Positions 45,481 through 57,644 of a DNA stretch of 64,000 nt are shown piece by piece. The notes under the pieces were generated by a model. It did no database searches and was not told the origin of the DNA. It saw only the letters and a list, made by a program, of their open reading frames with translations. The position numbers and the translations under genes were made by a program. The DNA comes from Agarophyton chilense (Eukaryota > Rhodophyta > Florideophyceae > Gracilariales > Gracilariaceae), in assembly GCA_030374765.1 (NCBI GenBank), contig JARGXX010000016.1, forward strand, positions 124,001-188,000. The letters run 5' to 3'. Numbering within the stretch: the first letter of the stretch is position 1; each line of letters begins with the position of its first letter.

Positions 45481-48400
45481 TGATAAAAGCTCCACTACGT
45501 CTACTAGAGGTGTTGAGAATGCCGCCCAAGTACGTCACTACCTTGAAGTTTCTCTAACCCTAGAGACTCCACAGGATGTTTATATACTTGGCTAGGGACT
45601 CAATTTCGCGGACGCGAAATTTTGAATATATTCATAGGCACGAACACTCTATGAATTACAGGGACAGCAGAAGTCTTTTACTTTCCAATTAGTTGGCAGA
45701 ACCTCCCCATTCAGTCTTGGACTGGACGTAAAGAGATAATTGAACATATTCAACCTGACGGACCCAACTTTTCTCGAGTTCCGAAGACCTACGGATACCA
45801 GAACGAGAGGATTATCAACATCAGCGATGTATTCCATAGACGCCTGTGCATGAGAAAGTGCCACATGACCTGTTTACTGCTACCAGCATGATGGCCATTT
45901 TTCTAGGGGGATAAGAACAATCCATAGCCAAGTGTATTTATAGGCTTACTCTTGCTAACTCGGACCAAATGAATACTCTCTACCGCGATGCGAATCTGTT
46001 AACTCTAACATTTTCTACTGCATTTGAGAACTTCTTTTAAGCATGCTAGATTTGTAGCTCGAAAGGGCGCCCTGCCAACGCCAAAAGAGTATCTATCTCA
46101 CATGTTAATCAGGGCTTCAAGGAGAAATTGCAGGCCAACATTTTATGACTTTGGTTCCCTTCCAAGAAGATTTTGGTGCTCAAATTGGTGGACAGTGAGA
46201 ATAGATACGTGGAGCGCAGTGTGATCCCTTTCCGAAACGTTGAGATAATTACTAATATTTTCAATCAAGTTCGGAGAAGTGTGCACGGTGCTCCGAAAGC
46301 ATTCAGCTCAGATCTTGAATTCAACACTCTAGTGATGGTCAAAATATTAGTATTTCACTCTATTATACTATTCCTTCGACCATCTCGCTGACACCACGAT
46401 ACAGAGAATGTCGAACAGGAGAATGGAGTATTGCAAACTGTTTTCCATCGACTCTCTAAGGAATTTGCTAACCTTTGATCTGATAATCTATGCTCTCCAG
46501 CCTCGTCCGTCACAAACATTTTTCTAGCTCGCGCATTCTGAGCTCTTTCCAATTGGTTCGCAGGTACTCACCTTCTGTTCTTGGACTACCAGCAATCGTA
46601 GGAACCTGAGAGATACTGTATGCATATTGTGATCAAGTCTCTATAAGGGCAATTAAGAGGTTATTGAGTGCTAAAGATCACGAAACCGTTCACTGCAAGT
46701 ATCTCCCAATCGGATCAGAAGTCTACCTGTTTTTTATACCAGAAAGAACAACGTCCGGACAGAGTGGGTGCTCTCTGCGGTCGTCGAAGCTCAGCCAACC
46801 CTTGTCTTGTGTCTCGGATCTGACAAAAGAAGACTAAATTTGGCCCTATACGAAGATATCGGATTTATTTCCAAAGAACATCCCATAGGTAAACTACTTC
46901 GTAGATCTTGCGACAGTGAGTTCTCCAACAGTGCCCCACAGAAGCAGAGAGTAACCAAGCCAGATTACATGAACTCGACACGGAAGCCGCATCGATTAGG
47001 AAGACTCACCACGTCTGCTTTGAGCACTATCCAATTCTTTTACCCAACGAGTCCCCTCCGCTATCAATCAATCATATGCACTTTTGATCGTCACAGAAAG
47101 ACCTCCCCCATCAGCCCAGATTTAACTCACATTTCCTGGCTTCTTCAAGTCAAGGTAATATTTCCAAGGACATAAAATATTCGTCGCTTACGGCACCCCA
47201 AGTGCCTCTCCAATACCTGGAGTACAACCGAGCCCGAGGACTCGAAGAGTTTTACGCGAAGGTCGGGAACATTCACGTCTCGAGAAAGAAACTGGAATGA
47301 ACTCCTCAATGAATTGTCCATTGAGCAGTTCAGAAAGAACATGATTCGAACTGGGCTGAAGCGAATGTCAAAATATCAGAACCAGATAATCTCTTGAACG
47401 CAAATGTGATTACGTTACGCGCAATACACAAAGTGAAGACGGAATACGAGTTTGTGCGCTCTATGTAGGCCCAAATCGTACCAGACGGGAATAGAAACTT
47501 GCAAACAGATGATACTAGAAAGGAATCTTCAACAACCCTATTCACCGTGATCAGGCTCCTCTTCTGCCTGACAAACGGTTTTTTGTTTCTGCATGGGCCA
47601 TTGTGACGTCAAAAGGGTATATTTACAAAGCAGACACATCAAACGACAAATCTGCGTCCGCCCCCTACCGAATGGCATGGCGTTCGAAATACTGTATAAC
47701 TTTTACTGAAATAATCCTCCGGCATCATCGAGGCTAACCGTACATGGCATAATAAGTTCGAAACAGGACTTCAGAATAACCTTGGCTTCGAATGCATTTT
47801 CGGTATGTCCCAACTCTATCGCTTACGAAACAAAAAAGAGACAGCGATATTGCTCTTGGCCAAAAGTCACCGATGACATGTCGATGAGCCGAAGCATAGC
47901 ATTTATGAATAAGTGCAGCGAAGATCTTCGTCTTCGATTCGTCATCAGCAAGATTCTGATCGAAACTAACTTCAGTTTCAACGGATGCATCCAGTCACAA
48001 TCCTATAATAGAGACTTGAACTTCACCATGCAGATCTATATCATAACGATCAAGGCTCTTTCAATCTTATGTTCCCGCTGCAATGATAACAACGACTAAG
48101 CGACACCCACAGAAGTCACACTCTACAAAGAACTGGCAGGCAAATTTCCCTATCTGGGGAGCGGAGTCCTTTCACAAACATCGTTTGTAGCTTCATCCAT
48201 CCAGTAGAAGCTGAATATTTTGAAAGTTTTCCACTTTCATGAAGCAAACAACATGCTGAAAGAATTTCAAAGTTTGACTCTTTCTCTAGTCTACCGTAGA
48301 TCTGTCGGGAATATTCAAGATGTTCGAGTTTGCCCCTTCTCGGATGCTTCCTTCAATATCATTGAGAACCAAAGCTAAGTATATATGCATCATCATTGTA

Positions 48401-48840
48401 GTGCTATATGAAACCTATGCGTTGGGGAAAATCTACCTCATATTGAACTGGTGTAGCCACAAGCAACAAATGTGAGCCAATCTTCTCATGGGGCCGAAAT
48501 CCTGGCTTTCTGAGATGCTGAGGATATAGGTTTCACTCTCCGGATCTCTCCTGAATTATCTAGCATTTTCTAAGGGCTGACTCAAGAGACATCTACGATA
48601 CAACAACTACTCTTCATGAAGGAAAGGAGTATTGAGTGTGACAAATCGTTGGAAGTATTCGCAAAAGTTTTTAATTACAAGAGCTAGATAAACTTTACTG
48701 GCTTCCCGGGTCTATCAACAGAGCTCATGCGCTTACAAAGCGCTATCTCAAGATGCATCGACGATTTATCGTTCCTGCAACTACTGGAGCCTGTTTGATC
48801 GTTCTGGAGTTGGGATATGAACTCGACAGCAAAACCTGAG
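45481..48840 (+). pseudogene. Decayed copia-type (Pseudoviridae) retrotransposon
   Basis: Plus-strand pieces follow the copia order, integrase before RT. Integrase core at 46.2-46.6 kb: VIPFRNVEIITNIFNQVRR, HGAPKAFSSDLEFN and VEQENGVLQTVFHRLSKE, matching the GxPxxFxxDxEFN and ERKN blocks. Integrase C-terminal region at 46.7-46.87 kb (GSEVYLFF). RT-like text at 47.5-48.1 kb (IIEANRTWHNKFETGLQNNL, with LQTDDT just before). RNase H at 48.33-48.54 kb: VCPFSDASFNIIENQ and SHGAEILAF-stop-DAEDIGFTLR, matching FSDASF and SRGAE-LA-SDA. Stops and frameshifts occur throughout. Text at 45.5-46.1 kb probably holds the gag/protease part. Confidence 0.65.
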
Positions 48841-48953
48841 TACAACAAGTAAACTGATTAACCACATAATTACAGTGTACAACCCTCAGCACAATCACAC
48901 CAAATTAGAACGACATGAAAGTTACTTGAAGGAAAGAGCTTAATAATGTGGAG

Positions 48954-49400
48954 TGTTGAGGCGACTTAGGTGGGAAGGAAACTTGAACTGAAGAAACACC
49001 AGAATGAAACAGTGGGCCAAGTGGTGTATCTTAGTTCTAAACCGATGACATACAAAAGCGAACAGTTAAGAAGCTTCAAAAACAGTTGAGGGGAAAAAGG
49101 CGAGACGAATCGCAATTAAGAATGTAAGAGACTACGGAATCAAGCATGAAAACAGTAACCGAAAACTAGGAGAAGGGAGATCGCTAGAGACTGACTTGAG
49201 AAACAAAAGGCGAACAAAAGACCAGAAGGGTATTTATATAGAAAGAACCGAGACCAAAGAGAGAAACCGATGAAAAAGAAATAAAGAACCATAAGATATC
49301 GAGTACCGTCCAGCAGTGCTGATCTATTGTGTACTAAGCCCTAACTTCTCTATTTACCTTTTTTCATCTATATCTCGAATCTCAAACCCATTTCCCAATC
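48954..49400 (+). repeat. Candidate 3' LTR of the copia relic
   Basis: TGTTGAGGCGACTTAGG about 115 bp after the RNase H region looks like a copia LTR start, preceded by a purine-rich GAAGGAAAGAG; a TATA box (TATTTATATAG) lies at about 49229. The right end and a matching 5' LTR were not found, so the end coordinate is approximate. Confidence 0.35.
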
Positions 49401-50093
49401 TACTTCTTCTCCTTGTAAAGTTGACAGATTGTCCCACGCGTCTGATAAAATAATAACTGTACTTTTATCATAGCTGAGGGAGTTTGAATCATGTTTACGC
49501 ACTGGTAATCCGTTAGTGAATGTCCTTTTCTATCCATGTTAGGGATTTTATGATAAAAAGAACTGTTAAATAACGCAATCAAATGCAGTAGTTGTGCACC
49601 TTACATATTCATTAATGCTCCAGAACGAAAATTTAGAAACTAAGTAGATTTTCGGTAATATTTGAAATGATATGGGTCTGTGAAGTGAAAGTAATTATTT
49701 CTATCATTTGAGTAATAATGAAATTGCCAACATTATATTACCAATTGAATAAAATCTAAGGGACAGCCAGGATGTAAAGTGATATTTAGTGTAAATCCCT
49801 TTTTTTTAAATAGCAATTTTTTTAGTTATGTATAAAGATTGTAATTGTGAGAAATCGCTATCTACTTGATGCTCTTGACAGCTCTCTAAAGACTTTTGTT
49901 GCATTCATCTACATTACAAACATTATGATACACTTGCAAGGAGCCTGTGACACGCTTATTCGTGCGGGTCACCCCAGACCAAAAAAAAACTATGGAAGAA
50001 AACAACGAAACATATCTGACACCTTTTATTCATGACATCCCTAGACGCGTAGGAATTTGATCGCCATTTCACGCACGCTAATAACGCCCTCCA
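49401..50093. other. AT-rich DNA, no gene recognised
   Basis: Short frames only. Composition changes abruptly to GC-rich at about 50040. Confidence 0.35.
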
Positions 50094-50357
50094 CTATAAT
50101 GCGTCCGACGTCACGCGCACTTTGGCGAAGGCCATTCCATCCAAGAGCCCACGGAGGTACGGCCACGGCACGTGCAACAGAGCCTCCTCCATGTCCCTGG
50201 TCGTGAAAGGTTGGCCACGAGCCATGGAACGCAGCATATCGCCGGCCTCCGCAATCGCGGCCATCTGAAATTCCGATAAGGCAGGGGGGCCCGCATCGGG
50301 GGCAGCCGTGGCGCTTCTTGATTCACCGGACATCTCGCTCTCGTCGAAAGCGCGCAA
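50094..50357 (-). CDS. Small GC-rich ORF, unknown
   Basis: An 87-codon ORF whose second Met gives an 80-residue product (MSGESRSATAAPDAGPPALS then an amphipathic helical part with DMEEALLHVPWPYLRGLLDG). It sits in a GC-rich island (about 50.04-51.06 kb) that differs sharply from the AT-rich DNA around it. No domain is recognised. It may be a fragment of a mobile-element gene or a real short protein. Confidence 0.3.
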   Translation of the reverse strand: MRAFDESEMSGESRSATAAPDAGPPALSEFQMAAIAEAGDMLRSMARGQPFTTRDMEEALLHVPWPYLRGLLDGMAFAKVRVTSDAL

Positions 50358-50759
50358 TCTTGATTATGCGTAGTGGAACGTGTAGTGAGGCATCGCGGCG
50401 TAGGTAGGAAACGGATGGAATAAGTATCCAGGGAAAACAACAAAAGAAGGGCGGCCAAGTAGGGTATACTCGAATAGAGTCGATTGCTGTTAGAGAGGCT
50501 TCGATTTCATTGGACGACCGCTTGGTTTTTCGTACAATTTGGACCACTGATTTGGCAAGGCAAGATCATGCCAGCCCTGGGTACCACAAATTTGCCACGC
50601 AACGCAAATGCGTTCTCTGTCGAGTACGGCACACAGATAGAGACATGGTGTTCTGCACTGGCCGCAGGCCGCACGAAGTCTTGCACAGTTAGGGACAGGC
50701 TGGACGGTACAGGAACGTAATCCGCACGAATTCTCGCGCCGGCCTTCCTCCAAATTGTC

Positions 50760-50783
50760 TATATAAGGCCCACCTCGGTGGGC
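50760..50783 (+). promoter_or_regulatory. TATA box with adjoining hairpin
   Basis: TATATAAG is followed immediately by the hairpin GCCCAC-CTCG-GTGGGC. It lies in the GC-rich island and reads away from the small minus-strand ORF. It could be the promoter of an LTR or of a lost gene; no ORF of note follows. Confidence 0.35.
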
Positions 50784-52132
50784 TCCGACCAACTCTGGTC
50801 AAGTCAGCTCGACATAAAGCGGCTCACCCCCCCTCCTTTGGCACCAAAACTATCTCTTAGCACATTATGTGCCTCTCTTGCCATCATCTCTTTTCCTTTT
50901 CTTTCTTTACTTGGGGGTTGGGTCCGCTTTCTACCGCGACTGCGCCCACATTTTCTGCAAAGCCGTCACTCACATGGGACTGTTTAGCGCCTCCCGTTGT
51001 TAACAGAACCGCGTGCTACGGCGTAGGGCTCACACTCTACGGCCACTCGGCATTAGTTCAAGAGTGAGTGGATTTCACTGCTCTTTTGGTATTGTGTGCA
51101 AGCACTGACTTTTGTCCGTATTGAATATAGTGCCAACTTCTTCACTTTCTTCGAGTGAAAATTAAACAGTGCAAGGTTCCAGTTCGGAAGTGGAAGCCGT
51201 CAGCGTCACAAAGGAAGCCACAACCCTCATCGACTCTTCACCATCTACCGAACCCCTTAGCAACTCGCGCGCCCGCTACATCCTTCGAGTCGTTACTCAG
51301 CGTGAGAAGCTTCGCCGCCGTCCTCCATCTCGTAAACTCTCCCTGAAGCGCTGTGCCGTTTGAAGCATCAACGTGTAGAGTCAGCGCCAACTAGAGGTAC
51401 AAAAAGGCGGTGGTAAGCACAAAAACGCACTACGACGCGATTATTACAAAGACACTGACTTCTGGTGCCGTGTATGCGATATCAAATTCCCCGAAGCCCA
51501 CGATCTCCGAGTTCATTAAAAAAGTCGTCTTCATCGTTCCGGCGTCAGAAAGAAGAACAATACTATTTTCTAGAACGTTTGCGATACATACATCCAGTCT
51601 TTATATCGTAGTATAGGCCTTTACACATTTCATTTATTACATCACATCTTTATACCTTCTCCTCTGCCTGACATCTTTTCTTTGCCCTATCCTGGGCTGA
51701 TACTCTCGAGAGCATATCTACTACTTGTGCCTCCTTGGGTTATAGCCACCCGCGTTGTGTTTCCAAACTATATTCGAACGGATATGACGATTACAGAATC
51801 CAATAACGTTTGAGAACGCAAATAAATCAGTTTACAATCTAAATACGGTGGCAATGGAGTGTAAATAAAGTTTACAGTAGTACCCGAGTAACTTTAATAA
51901 ATTTGAATCGTGTGAAATGACTGATTATGTTTGACTCATTTACGATTCAATTTACTTTAGAAATGGCCCATAGACTATTATTGCATTAGATCACTTTTTT
52001 TTCCAAAGAACATAATCTACATTTGACTTCTGTAGAAGAAATGGTTGTAGGAGCTTGTAATGTTGGTCGGGGACGAAAATAATTCTTCTCTGCGAAAGAT
52101 ATTATATTTATAAATATCAAAACACTCTTTAA
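50784..52132. other. No gene recognised
   Basis: The GC-rich island ends near 51.06 kb and the rest is AT-rich with short frames only. Confidence 0.35.
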
Positions 52133-52327
52133 TTGCAGAAGTGGTATACGCTCGGTGAGTTTCTTAAAACTAGTCGAGCCACTTTTGTTCAAATGATCAT
52201 GAAAATATTGGGCGTTACAATCTTGGCAGAATATGAGAACTACGTAAAACAAGAAGACGAAAACTGGCCCGTTAAGAAATTAATGAAACAGAATTTGACA
52301 CTTCAAACGTGTAAATACTGCCGGTAG
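52133..52327 (+). pseudogene. Second DDE_Tnp_4 transposase fragment
   Basis: A 64-codon open piece (QKWYTLGEFLKTSRATFVQM, later YVKQEDENWPVKKLMKQNLT) resembles the segment between the N-terminal region and the catalytic core of the same transposase family as the relic at 20.1-21.5 kb (the GKWDFL--FN---TFE block). No catalytic motif follows. It lies about 540 bp from the large inverted repeat, which could be a non-autonomous relative. Confidence 0.5.
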
Positions 52328-52869
52328 GCATCTGATGTGATGTTACTACAGTCGTATCGTCCAGTATTTAGTATAATGCAGGAAAACGAAATAGGGTAGA
52401 GGTAAATTGTATAGCTATTAGACAGATTTGTATGTCTCACCGAGTAGCTTGGCGTTTATGATATCACTAGACTCTCCAGGATCAAGAGCTGATTTTTTCA
52501 TTTTTATACATATAATAACCTACAACAAGATCTTTTGAATTAAATAGGCTTCGAGAATTTTAATCGTATATTGGATTCTGTTGATTTATTGAATGATATC
52601 GAAATAAAAGAATAATTCTGATAGAAAAAGGGTATCACGAAGCTTTAGAACATGTTAGAGCAATAATCCGAAAGAGAAAAAGGCAGCGTAGAGTACTGGT
52701 TTTAAACGATTTGGAAGCTAGTCGTAAGAAATCATCCGATCAAATCATTGCCGGGAATCATTTCGGGCGTTTTCCATAATTGTAAATTTATATCGGAGGG
52801 AAATACTGTTGAGGTGAAATACTTTATGATGATATTTTTATGTTTTGTTTGGATATGAGTAGCTTTCAA
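52328..52869. other. AT-rich DNA, no gene recognised
   Basis: No coding pieces that can be assigned; it separates the transposase fragment from the inverted repeat. Confidence 0.35.
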
Positions 52870-53538
52870 GCTTGGAGGTCAAAACAGGAAAAAAAGGTCA
52901 AAATAACTAAAAATCAGTACCTAAATTTACAGTTTGACCTCATAGGAGGCCAGCGGTTTATATACAAGTGTCCCTAAAGACTATGTGCATTGTATTCTAA
53001 CCTGCTTGAAAGAAAAACTCAAATGCAAAATATGCTTGTTAAATGAACGAATCTGTATTTCTTGATGACGAGTCTCGGAGATACACACAGTAGGGGTTTC
53101 ATGTGGGTCCCGTATTGCGTACAGTGTTCTAGCAGCGTTTAAAGCAGCAAACTAACCAATAAAATTATAACAACTATATTATTTTTGTTAATGCGTTATT
53201 TTGGTTTTCGAAGCCAGCGGCGAAGTACAGAGTGCAGATCCTGCAGGAAATCCATAAACGTGTGTTATAGATACGCTAGAACACTGTACGCAATACGGGA
53301 CCCACATGAAACCCCTACTGTGTGTATCTCCGAGACTCGTCATCAAGAAATACAGATTCGTTCATTTAACAAGCATATTTTGCATTTGAGTTTTTCTTTC
53401 AAGCAGGTTAGAATACAATGCACATAGTCTTTAGGGACACTTGTATATAAACCGCTGGCCTCATATGAGGTCAAACTGTAAATTTAGGTACTGATTTTTA
53501 GTTATTTTGACCTTTTTTTCCTGTTTTGACCTCCAAGC
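52870..53538. repeat. Large near-perfect inverted repeat (foldback element)
   Basis: Left arm 52870-53133 and right arm 53275-53538 are each 264 bp and reverse complements; I see one mismatch (CATAGG against CATATG in the palindrome). The spacer is 141 bp. Each arm contains GACCTCATATGAGGCC-type text followed by GCGGTTTATATACAAG, a palindrome plus TATA-like stretch, pointing inward from both sides. The same palindrome plus TATA occurs at 6039-6070. No protein is encoded with confidence. It may be a foldback/MITE-like transposon or a source of hairpin RNA. Confidence 0.9.
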
Positions 53539-53935
53539 AGTAAAGACTTGGTATAGCCTATTTAAAAGAATATGCGCTTCACGAAACTGCTTCCATGTGA
53601 AAAAATGCATGTTAAGGAACAAAAAAGTATAGAATATATGTTTAACTGATATGCAGGCTAATTTCTATCTTAGAATACAAAACAGGTATTCTTGGATGGA
53701 AAAACCGTGGTTGTACTCTCAAAAATCGTTTTGGAGTTGTGTATGAAACAGAACTACCTTCCAAAAAATAACCAATTTCGAACTGTCTCCCTGGTCGAAT
53801 AGACACTAGGCGAGCATCCTCTGGGCGATTAAAGCTCTTGTCGAGATCTCGTCGAAGCATAAGAGACCTCGGTTTTAGTCTGCTCGTTCTTCCAAAGTGA
53901 GATTGGCATCTTCCGGTACACCCAATCTTTTCAAC
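53539..53935. other. Upstream region of the lactonase gene
   Basis: No gene recognised; this should contain the promoter of the gene at 53936. No convincing TATA box was identified. Confidence 0.35.
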
Positions 53936-55117
53936 ATGAACACCGTCGCACGTGCCGTAACCTTATTCGCTTTGCTTGAACTATCTGTCGGCTTCTATCC
54001 CCCAGGATGTCCTTCGACCTTCAGCCTTGCTCTGGGAAGCTATACGAATCAAGCGGAATCGAAGGGTGAAGGTGTTTATATTGTCGATTATGAAAAAGAC
54101 GAGCTGAGTCTAACTCAAGTACTAAACACTTCCATCACGAATGAAAATCCGTCTTATGTGGCTGTGAAAGAACCGTTTCTCTACGTCGCCAACGAGAACT
54201 TCAGCCCGCTCTTTCAGTACAATGGATCAGTAACAAGGATTCTTTTGTCGAAGGATAGACAGCCAATTTCATCTACGTTCGCAAAAGCGACAGGTTTTTT
54301 CACGACTCATGTCAGTGTACATTCAGGAAGCATCGTACTGGGTGCCAACTTCCTCAGCTCTTTTGACACATACATCAGCCGAGGAGACACTTTCACGCGT
54401 GCTGATTCCTTTATCGTACCTGATGAACTTGCTTCGGAAATAGCAACAAATATGACTTTGGGTCCTATGTTCGGCCAACCCCATCCACATATTGTACTTC
54501 CCTACGGAGAAGGTGTAGTCGTTTGTGATGCAGGGTCGAATCTAGTGTGGTACTTCGGTTTGAATTTCTGCACTGGAAAGCTTTCGCTGATCAGCAAGGT
54601 ACCATTCCGAATCACAGATGGACCTCGCCATGCTGTAAAACACACCAAGTCCGATATGCTTTATGTTCTGAACGAAGTTTCCGTGTCCATTGGAGTATTG
54701 AAGCCATCAAGAGACGGGTTGTCTCTCAGGTACATGATAGATGTTCTTGACAACAAACCCGATGACGTAACCCTTGCAGCAATACGTACGACAAGAGATG
54801 GACGCTTTTTATACGTTTCAGTGAGGTATCCTGGTACCACTGACGGAGCGGTTGTGGGATATAGACTTCAACGTCGTACTGGTGATATCTTGTACAAGAT
54901 CGGAATGTGGAGCACGTTTGGAGTACATCCAAGAGATTTTAATCTCATCGAAGGCGTAAGGTTCAAGGGAAGATGTACGAGTTTTATTGCTGCGGTTCAC
55001 CGGGATTCTGATAGTCTTGTTCTCATCGAAAGAGAGAAAAAATGGGGGACTTTGAGGCCATACCCGGCAATGACTCTGAATGTATCGACTCCGACTTCAG
55101 TGGTTCCGTTATGGTGA
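53936..55117 (+). CDS. Secreted lactonase-type seven-bladed beta-propeller
   Basis: 393 residues, no intron. The frame is open a little further upstream to a GTG, but the ATG at 53936 starts a clean signal peptide (MNTVARAVTLFALLELSVG), so it is preferred. The mature part follows the 6-phosphogluconolactonase/carboxy-muconate cyclase family (lactonase propeller): SLALGSYTNQAESKGEGVYI as first blade, PSYVAVKEPFLYVANE, PHPHIVLPYGEGVVVCDAGS-type text in the middle (here QPHPHIVLPYGEGVV), GPRHAVKHTKSDMLYVLNE, and GRFLYVSVRYPGTTDGAVVG near the end. Family members hydrolyse sugar or muconate lactones, but many secreted eukaryotic ones have no proven substrate. Secretion makes a cytosolic pentose-phosphate role unlikely. 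The length matches the family, with no sign of damage. Confidence 0.8.
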   Translation: MNTVARAVTLFALLELSVGFYPPGCPSTFSLALGSYTNQAESKGEGVYIVDYEKDELSLTQVLNTSITNENPSYVAVKEPFLYVANENFSPLFQYNGSVTRILLSKDRQPISSTFAKATGFFTTHVSVHSGSIVLGANFLSSFDTYISRGDTFTRADSFIVPDELASEIATNMTLGPMFGQPHPHIVLPYGEGVVVCDAGSNLVWYFGLNFCTGKLSLISKVPFRITDGPRHAVKHTKSDMLYVLNEVSVSIGVLKPSRDGLSLRYMIDVLDNKPDDVTLAAIRTTRDGRFLYVSVRYPGTTDGAVVGYRLQRRTGDILYKIGMWSTFGVHPRDFNLIEGVRFKGRCTSFIAAVHRDSDSLVLIEREKKWGTLRPYPAMTLNVSTPTSVVPLW

Positions 55118-55626
55118 TTGGGGATGAAATAGGAATGTATGTGTTTCCTTTCCATACGAAGAGATACAGATACCTCCCAGACTTGCCAAAGCAAAGTGTG
55201 CTGTACGTAATCGCCCTGTCCAACTCATGTTCTCGTTCTTTTTTAGTCGTGCTGTCACACGATAATACGTACATTCTAAGGCAAGAGTCATATAAAAATA
55301 AAAGATTCTCTCATCAACATGAGCTCAAGACCTTTCATAGAAATGAACCCGCATCATGACGCGGTCCTCGCACTGGAAGAGAGGGAGCAGATTCGGGGCA
55401 CTACTGAACGAAGTGCAACCTTTTATTCCAGTATCGCTATTCCGCCAAAGAGCATCTGCGTCGGCGAAGCGAGAGGCCCCCTTGAAACTAAATTTTGATT
55501 TAAATTTTGAAACAATACAGAAGATCGATCATATTGATGACGTCTTTAACCTCGGTGATCTGCAAAGCGTTACTACCACCACAAGCATAGCTCCGCTCCG
55601 CCTCGTCTTCTTCCCGTCATGGTGCC

Positions 55627-57644
55627 ATGGACGCCAACAAGGCTGCCCTCAAAAAGCCAGTATTAAACATCCATCCCTCCGTCCGCGATGCCCTTTCCCG
55701 CGGCAGTGCAGTCATCGCCCTTGAATCAACTATCCTTGCCCATGGTCTTCCCCGTCCTGCCAACGAACGAGCCGCATTTCACTTTCAGTCAGTCGCTCGT
55801 TCCAATGGAGCCATTCCAGCAACTGTCGCAGTATTGCACGGCGTTCCTTGCATCGGTCTATCCGACGAGCAACTCATTCATCTCTGTCGCTCACGGAACG
55901 TGCGTAAATTGAGCATAAGAGATATTCCAGTCGCAATGGCGCTCAAGCAAGATGGAGCTACAACTGTTGCTTCTACCATGTTCCTTTCCGCTGCGGCTGG
56001 TATAAAAGTGTTTGCGACGGGCGGCATAGGAGGCGTGCACAAAGGTGTGCCACACCCGTTGGATATTTCGGCCGATATTCCAGCGTTGGCATCTATACCC
56101 CAGCTTGTCGTGTCGGCAGGGGTAAAATCCATCCTCGACATACGAAACACGCTTGAGTTGTTGGAGACTGCCTCTGTTACCACATTAGTTCTGCGGTCCG
56201 ATACGTTTCCGGGTTTCTTGCATCGTTCGTCATCTGAGAGAGCACCAGTCAGGCTTCAATCTGAGCGAGATGCCGCTAAGGTGTTCTCTGGAGCTATTGC
56301 ACTGGGGTTGAGGTCTGGCATGTTACTTGCTGTTCCTATTCCAGCTCAGTATGATGTCGATACTCAGCTTATTCAAAAGGCTGAACAACGTGCTTTAGTT
56401 GAGCTTTCAGGACAAAATTTGGCTTCAAACCAAGTCACACCGTTTCTTCTCAAACGAGTCGCAGAGCTCACTGGCGGTGTCTCGGTGCGAGCAAATGTCG
56501 CTTTGGCGGAAAACAATGTGGCAGTTGCGGCGCGCGTTGCTGTACATCTGTCACAGATAGAGACGCACCATACATCTGCCGTGCAACTAGAAGAGAAGCG
56601 ACCTCATGTACTTGTCGTAGGGGGAACAGCTCTTGATGTACATTGTGATCCTGGTTCTGTTTTATTGCCACACACGTCTAATATTGGCGTAATTCGTGTT
56701 TGTGCTGGTGGAGTCGGTCGTAATATTGCTCAAGCTGCCAGTACTCTTGGAAATGCGCACATAACTTTTGTTTCGTGTGTGGGCGATGATGCCGCAGCGG
56801 ATATATTGCTGCAATTTATGAAGGATGCTCAAATGAGCACGGCACATATTCGTCGATACTCTGGTAAACGCTCTGGCGTAGTTTGCATCGTACATGATCA
56901 CCGCGGAGATCTCTCGGTATGTTAGTACTGAGTGAGCAGCTATTGAGAGACTTTATTTCCTTTTCTTTATCACTAACCTTTCACCATGAACTCTACGCTT
57001 ATCTTTATTAGGTTGCCGTAGCAGATTTGACCGATATGTTCGGAGGTGAATATCAGGAAGGAGTTCCAATTGCCAAAGATGCATATCGAGATATTAATAT
57101 GGCGCTGAAAACGGCTCGTATTGCTCTCGTCGACGCTAATTTTAATCCTTCTCAGCTGCGCGAAGTCGTATTACAATGTTACGAAGCTGGTGTTCCGGTA
57201 TGGTACGAACCTACGAGTCTTCACAAATGCACGCGAATAGTACAAGCAAGTACACTTCACGCTGTAAAATATGTCTCCCCAAACGAAGCAGAGCTTCAAG
57301 AAATAGCTCGCGAGCTAAATTGTCATGGTGGGCTTGATGAATGTGCCACTTCCTTACTAAGCGCTTGCAAAGATGGAGCTTCTGTGTTGTGTACCCGAGG
57401 GGAGCATGGTGTGCGACGCTACTCTTTCGCTGAAGGTCTATTGCAGATCAATGATTTTGATGCTGTCGGAGTTGGGGGTGGATTGGAAAACACCACGGGC
57501 GCCGGGGATTGTTTCGCTGGGGTTTGCATAGCAGCTCTAGCTGCTGGAGACTGTGAAGACGATGCTATCAAAAAGGGTATCTCTGCAGCTGCCATGAGTT
57601 GTAAGAGTGAGCGTGCGGTTCCACACGCCACAGCGAAATTATGA
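55627..57644 (+). CDS. Fused pseudouridine-5'-phosphate glycosidase / PfkB-type pseudouridine kinase
   Basis: Two exons (55627-56916 and 57012-57641 plus stop) encode 640 residues. The ATG has a good context (GCCATGG). Residues 1 to about 310 are PsuG: IALESTILAHGLPRP, GATTVASTMFLSAAAGIKVF followed by ATGGIGGVHKG, VVSAGVKSILDIRNTLELLE, and NVALAENNVAVAARVA. From about 325 a PfkB/ribokinase domain follows: HVLVVGGTALDVHCDPGS, GGVGRNIAQAASTLG, and near the end the PfkB signature NTTGAGDCFAGVCIAALAAG with the catalytic Asp of GAGD. The kinase makes pseudouridine 5'-phosphate from pseudouridine and ATP; the glycosidase splits it to uracil and ribose 5-phosphate. Such fusions are known in eukaryotes. 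No damage is visible. The C-terminus is compact but complete. Confidence 0.9.
56917..57011 (+). other. Spliceosomal intron, 95 bp
   Basis: GTATGT...TTTATTAG between GATCTCTCG and GTTGCCGTAGCAG. It contains in-frame stops and its removal joins the PfkB domain in phase 0 (DLS then VAVADL). Pyrimidine-rich text (TTTATTTCCTTTTCTTTATC) precedes the acceptor. Confidence 0.88.
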
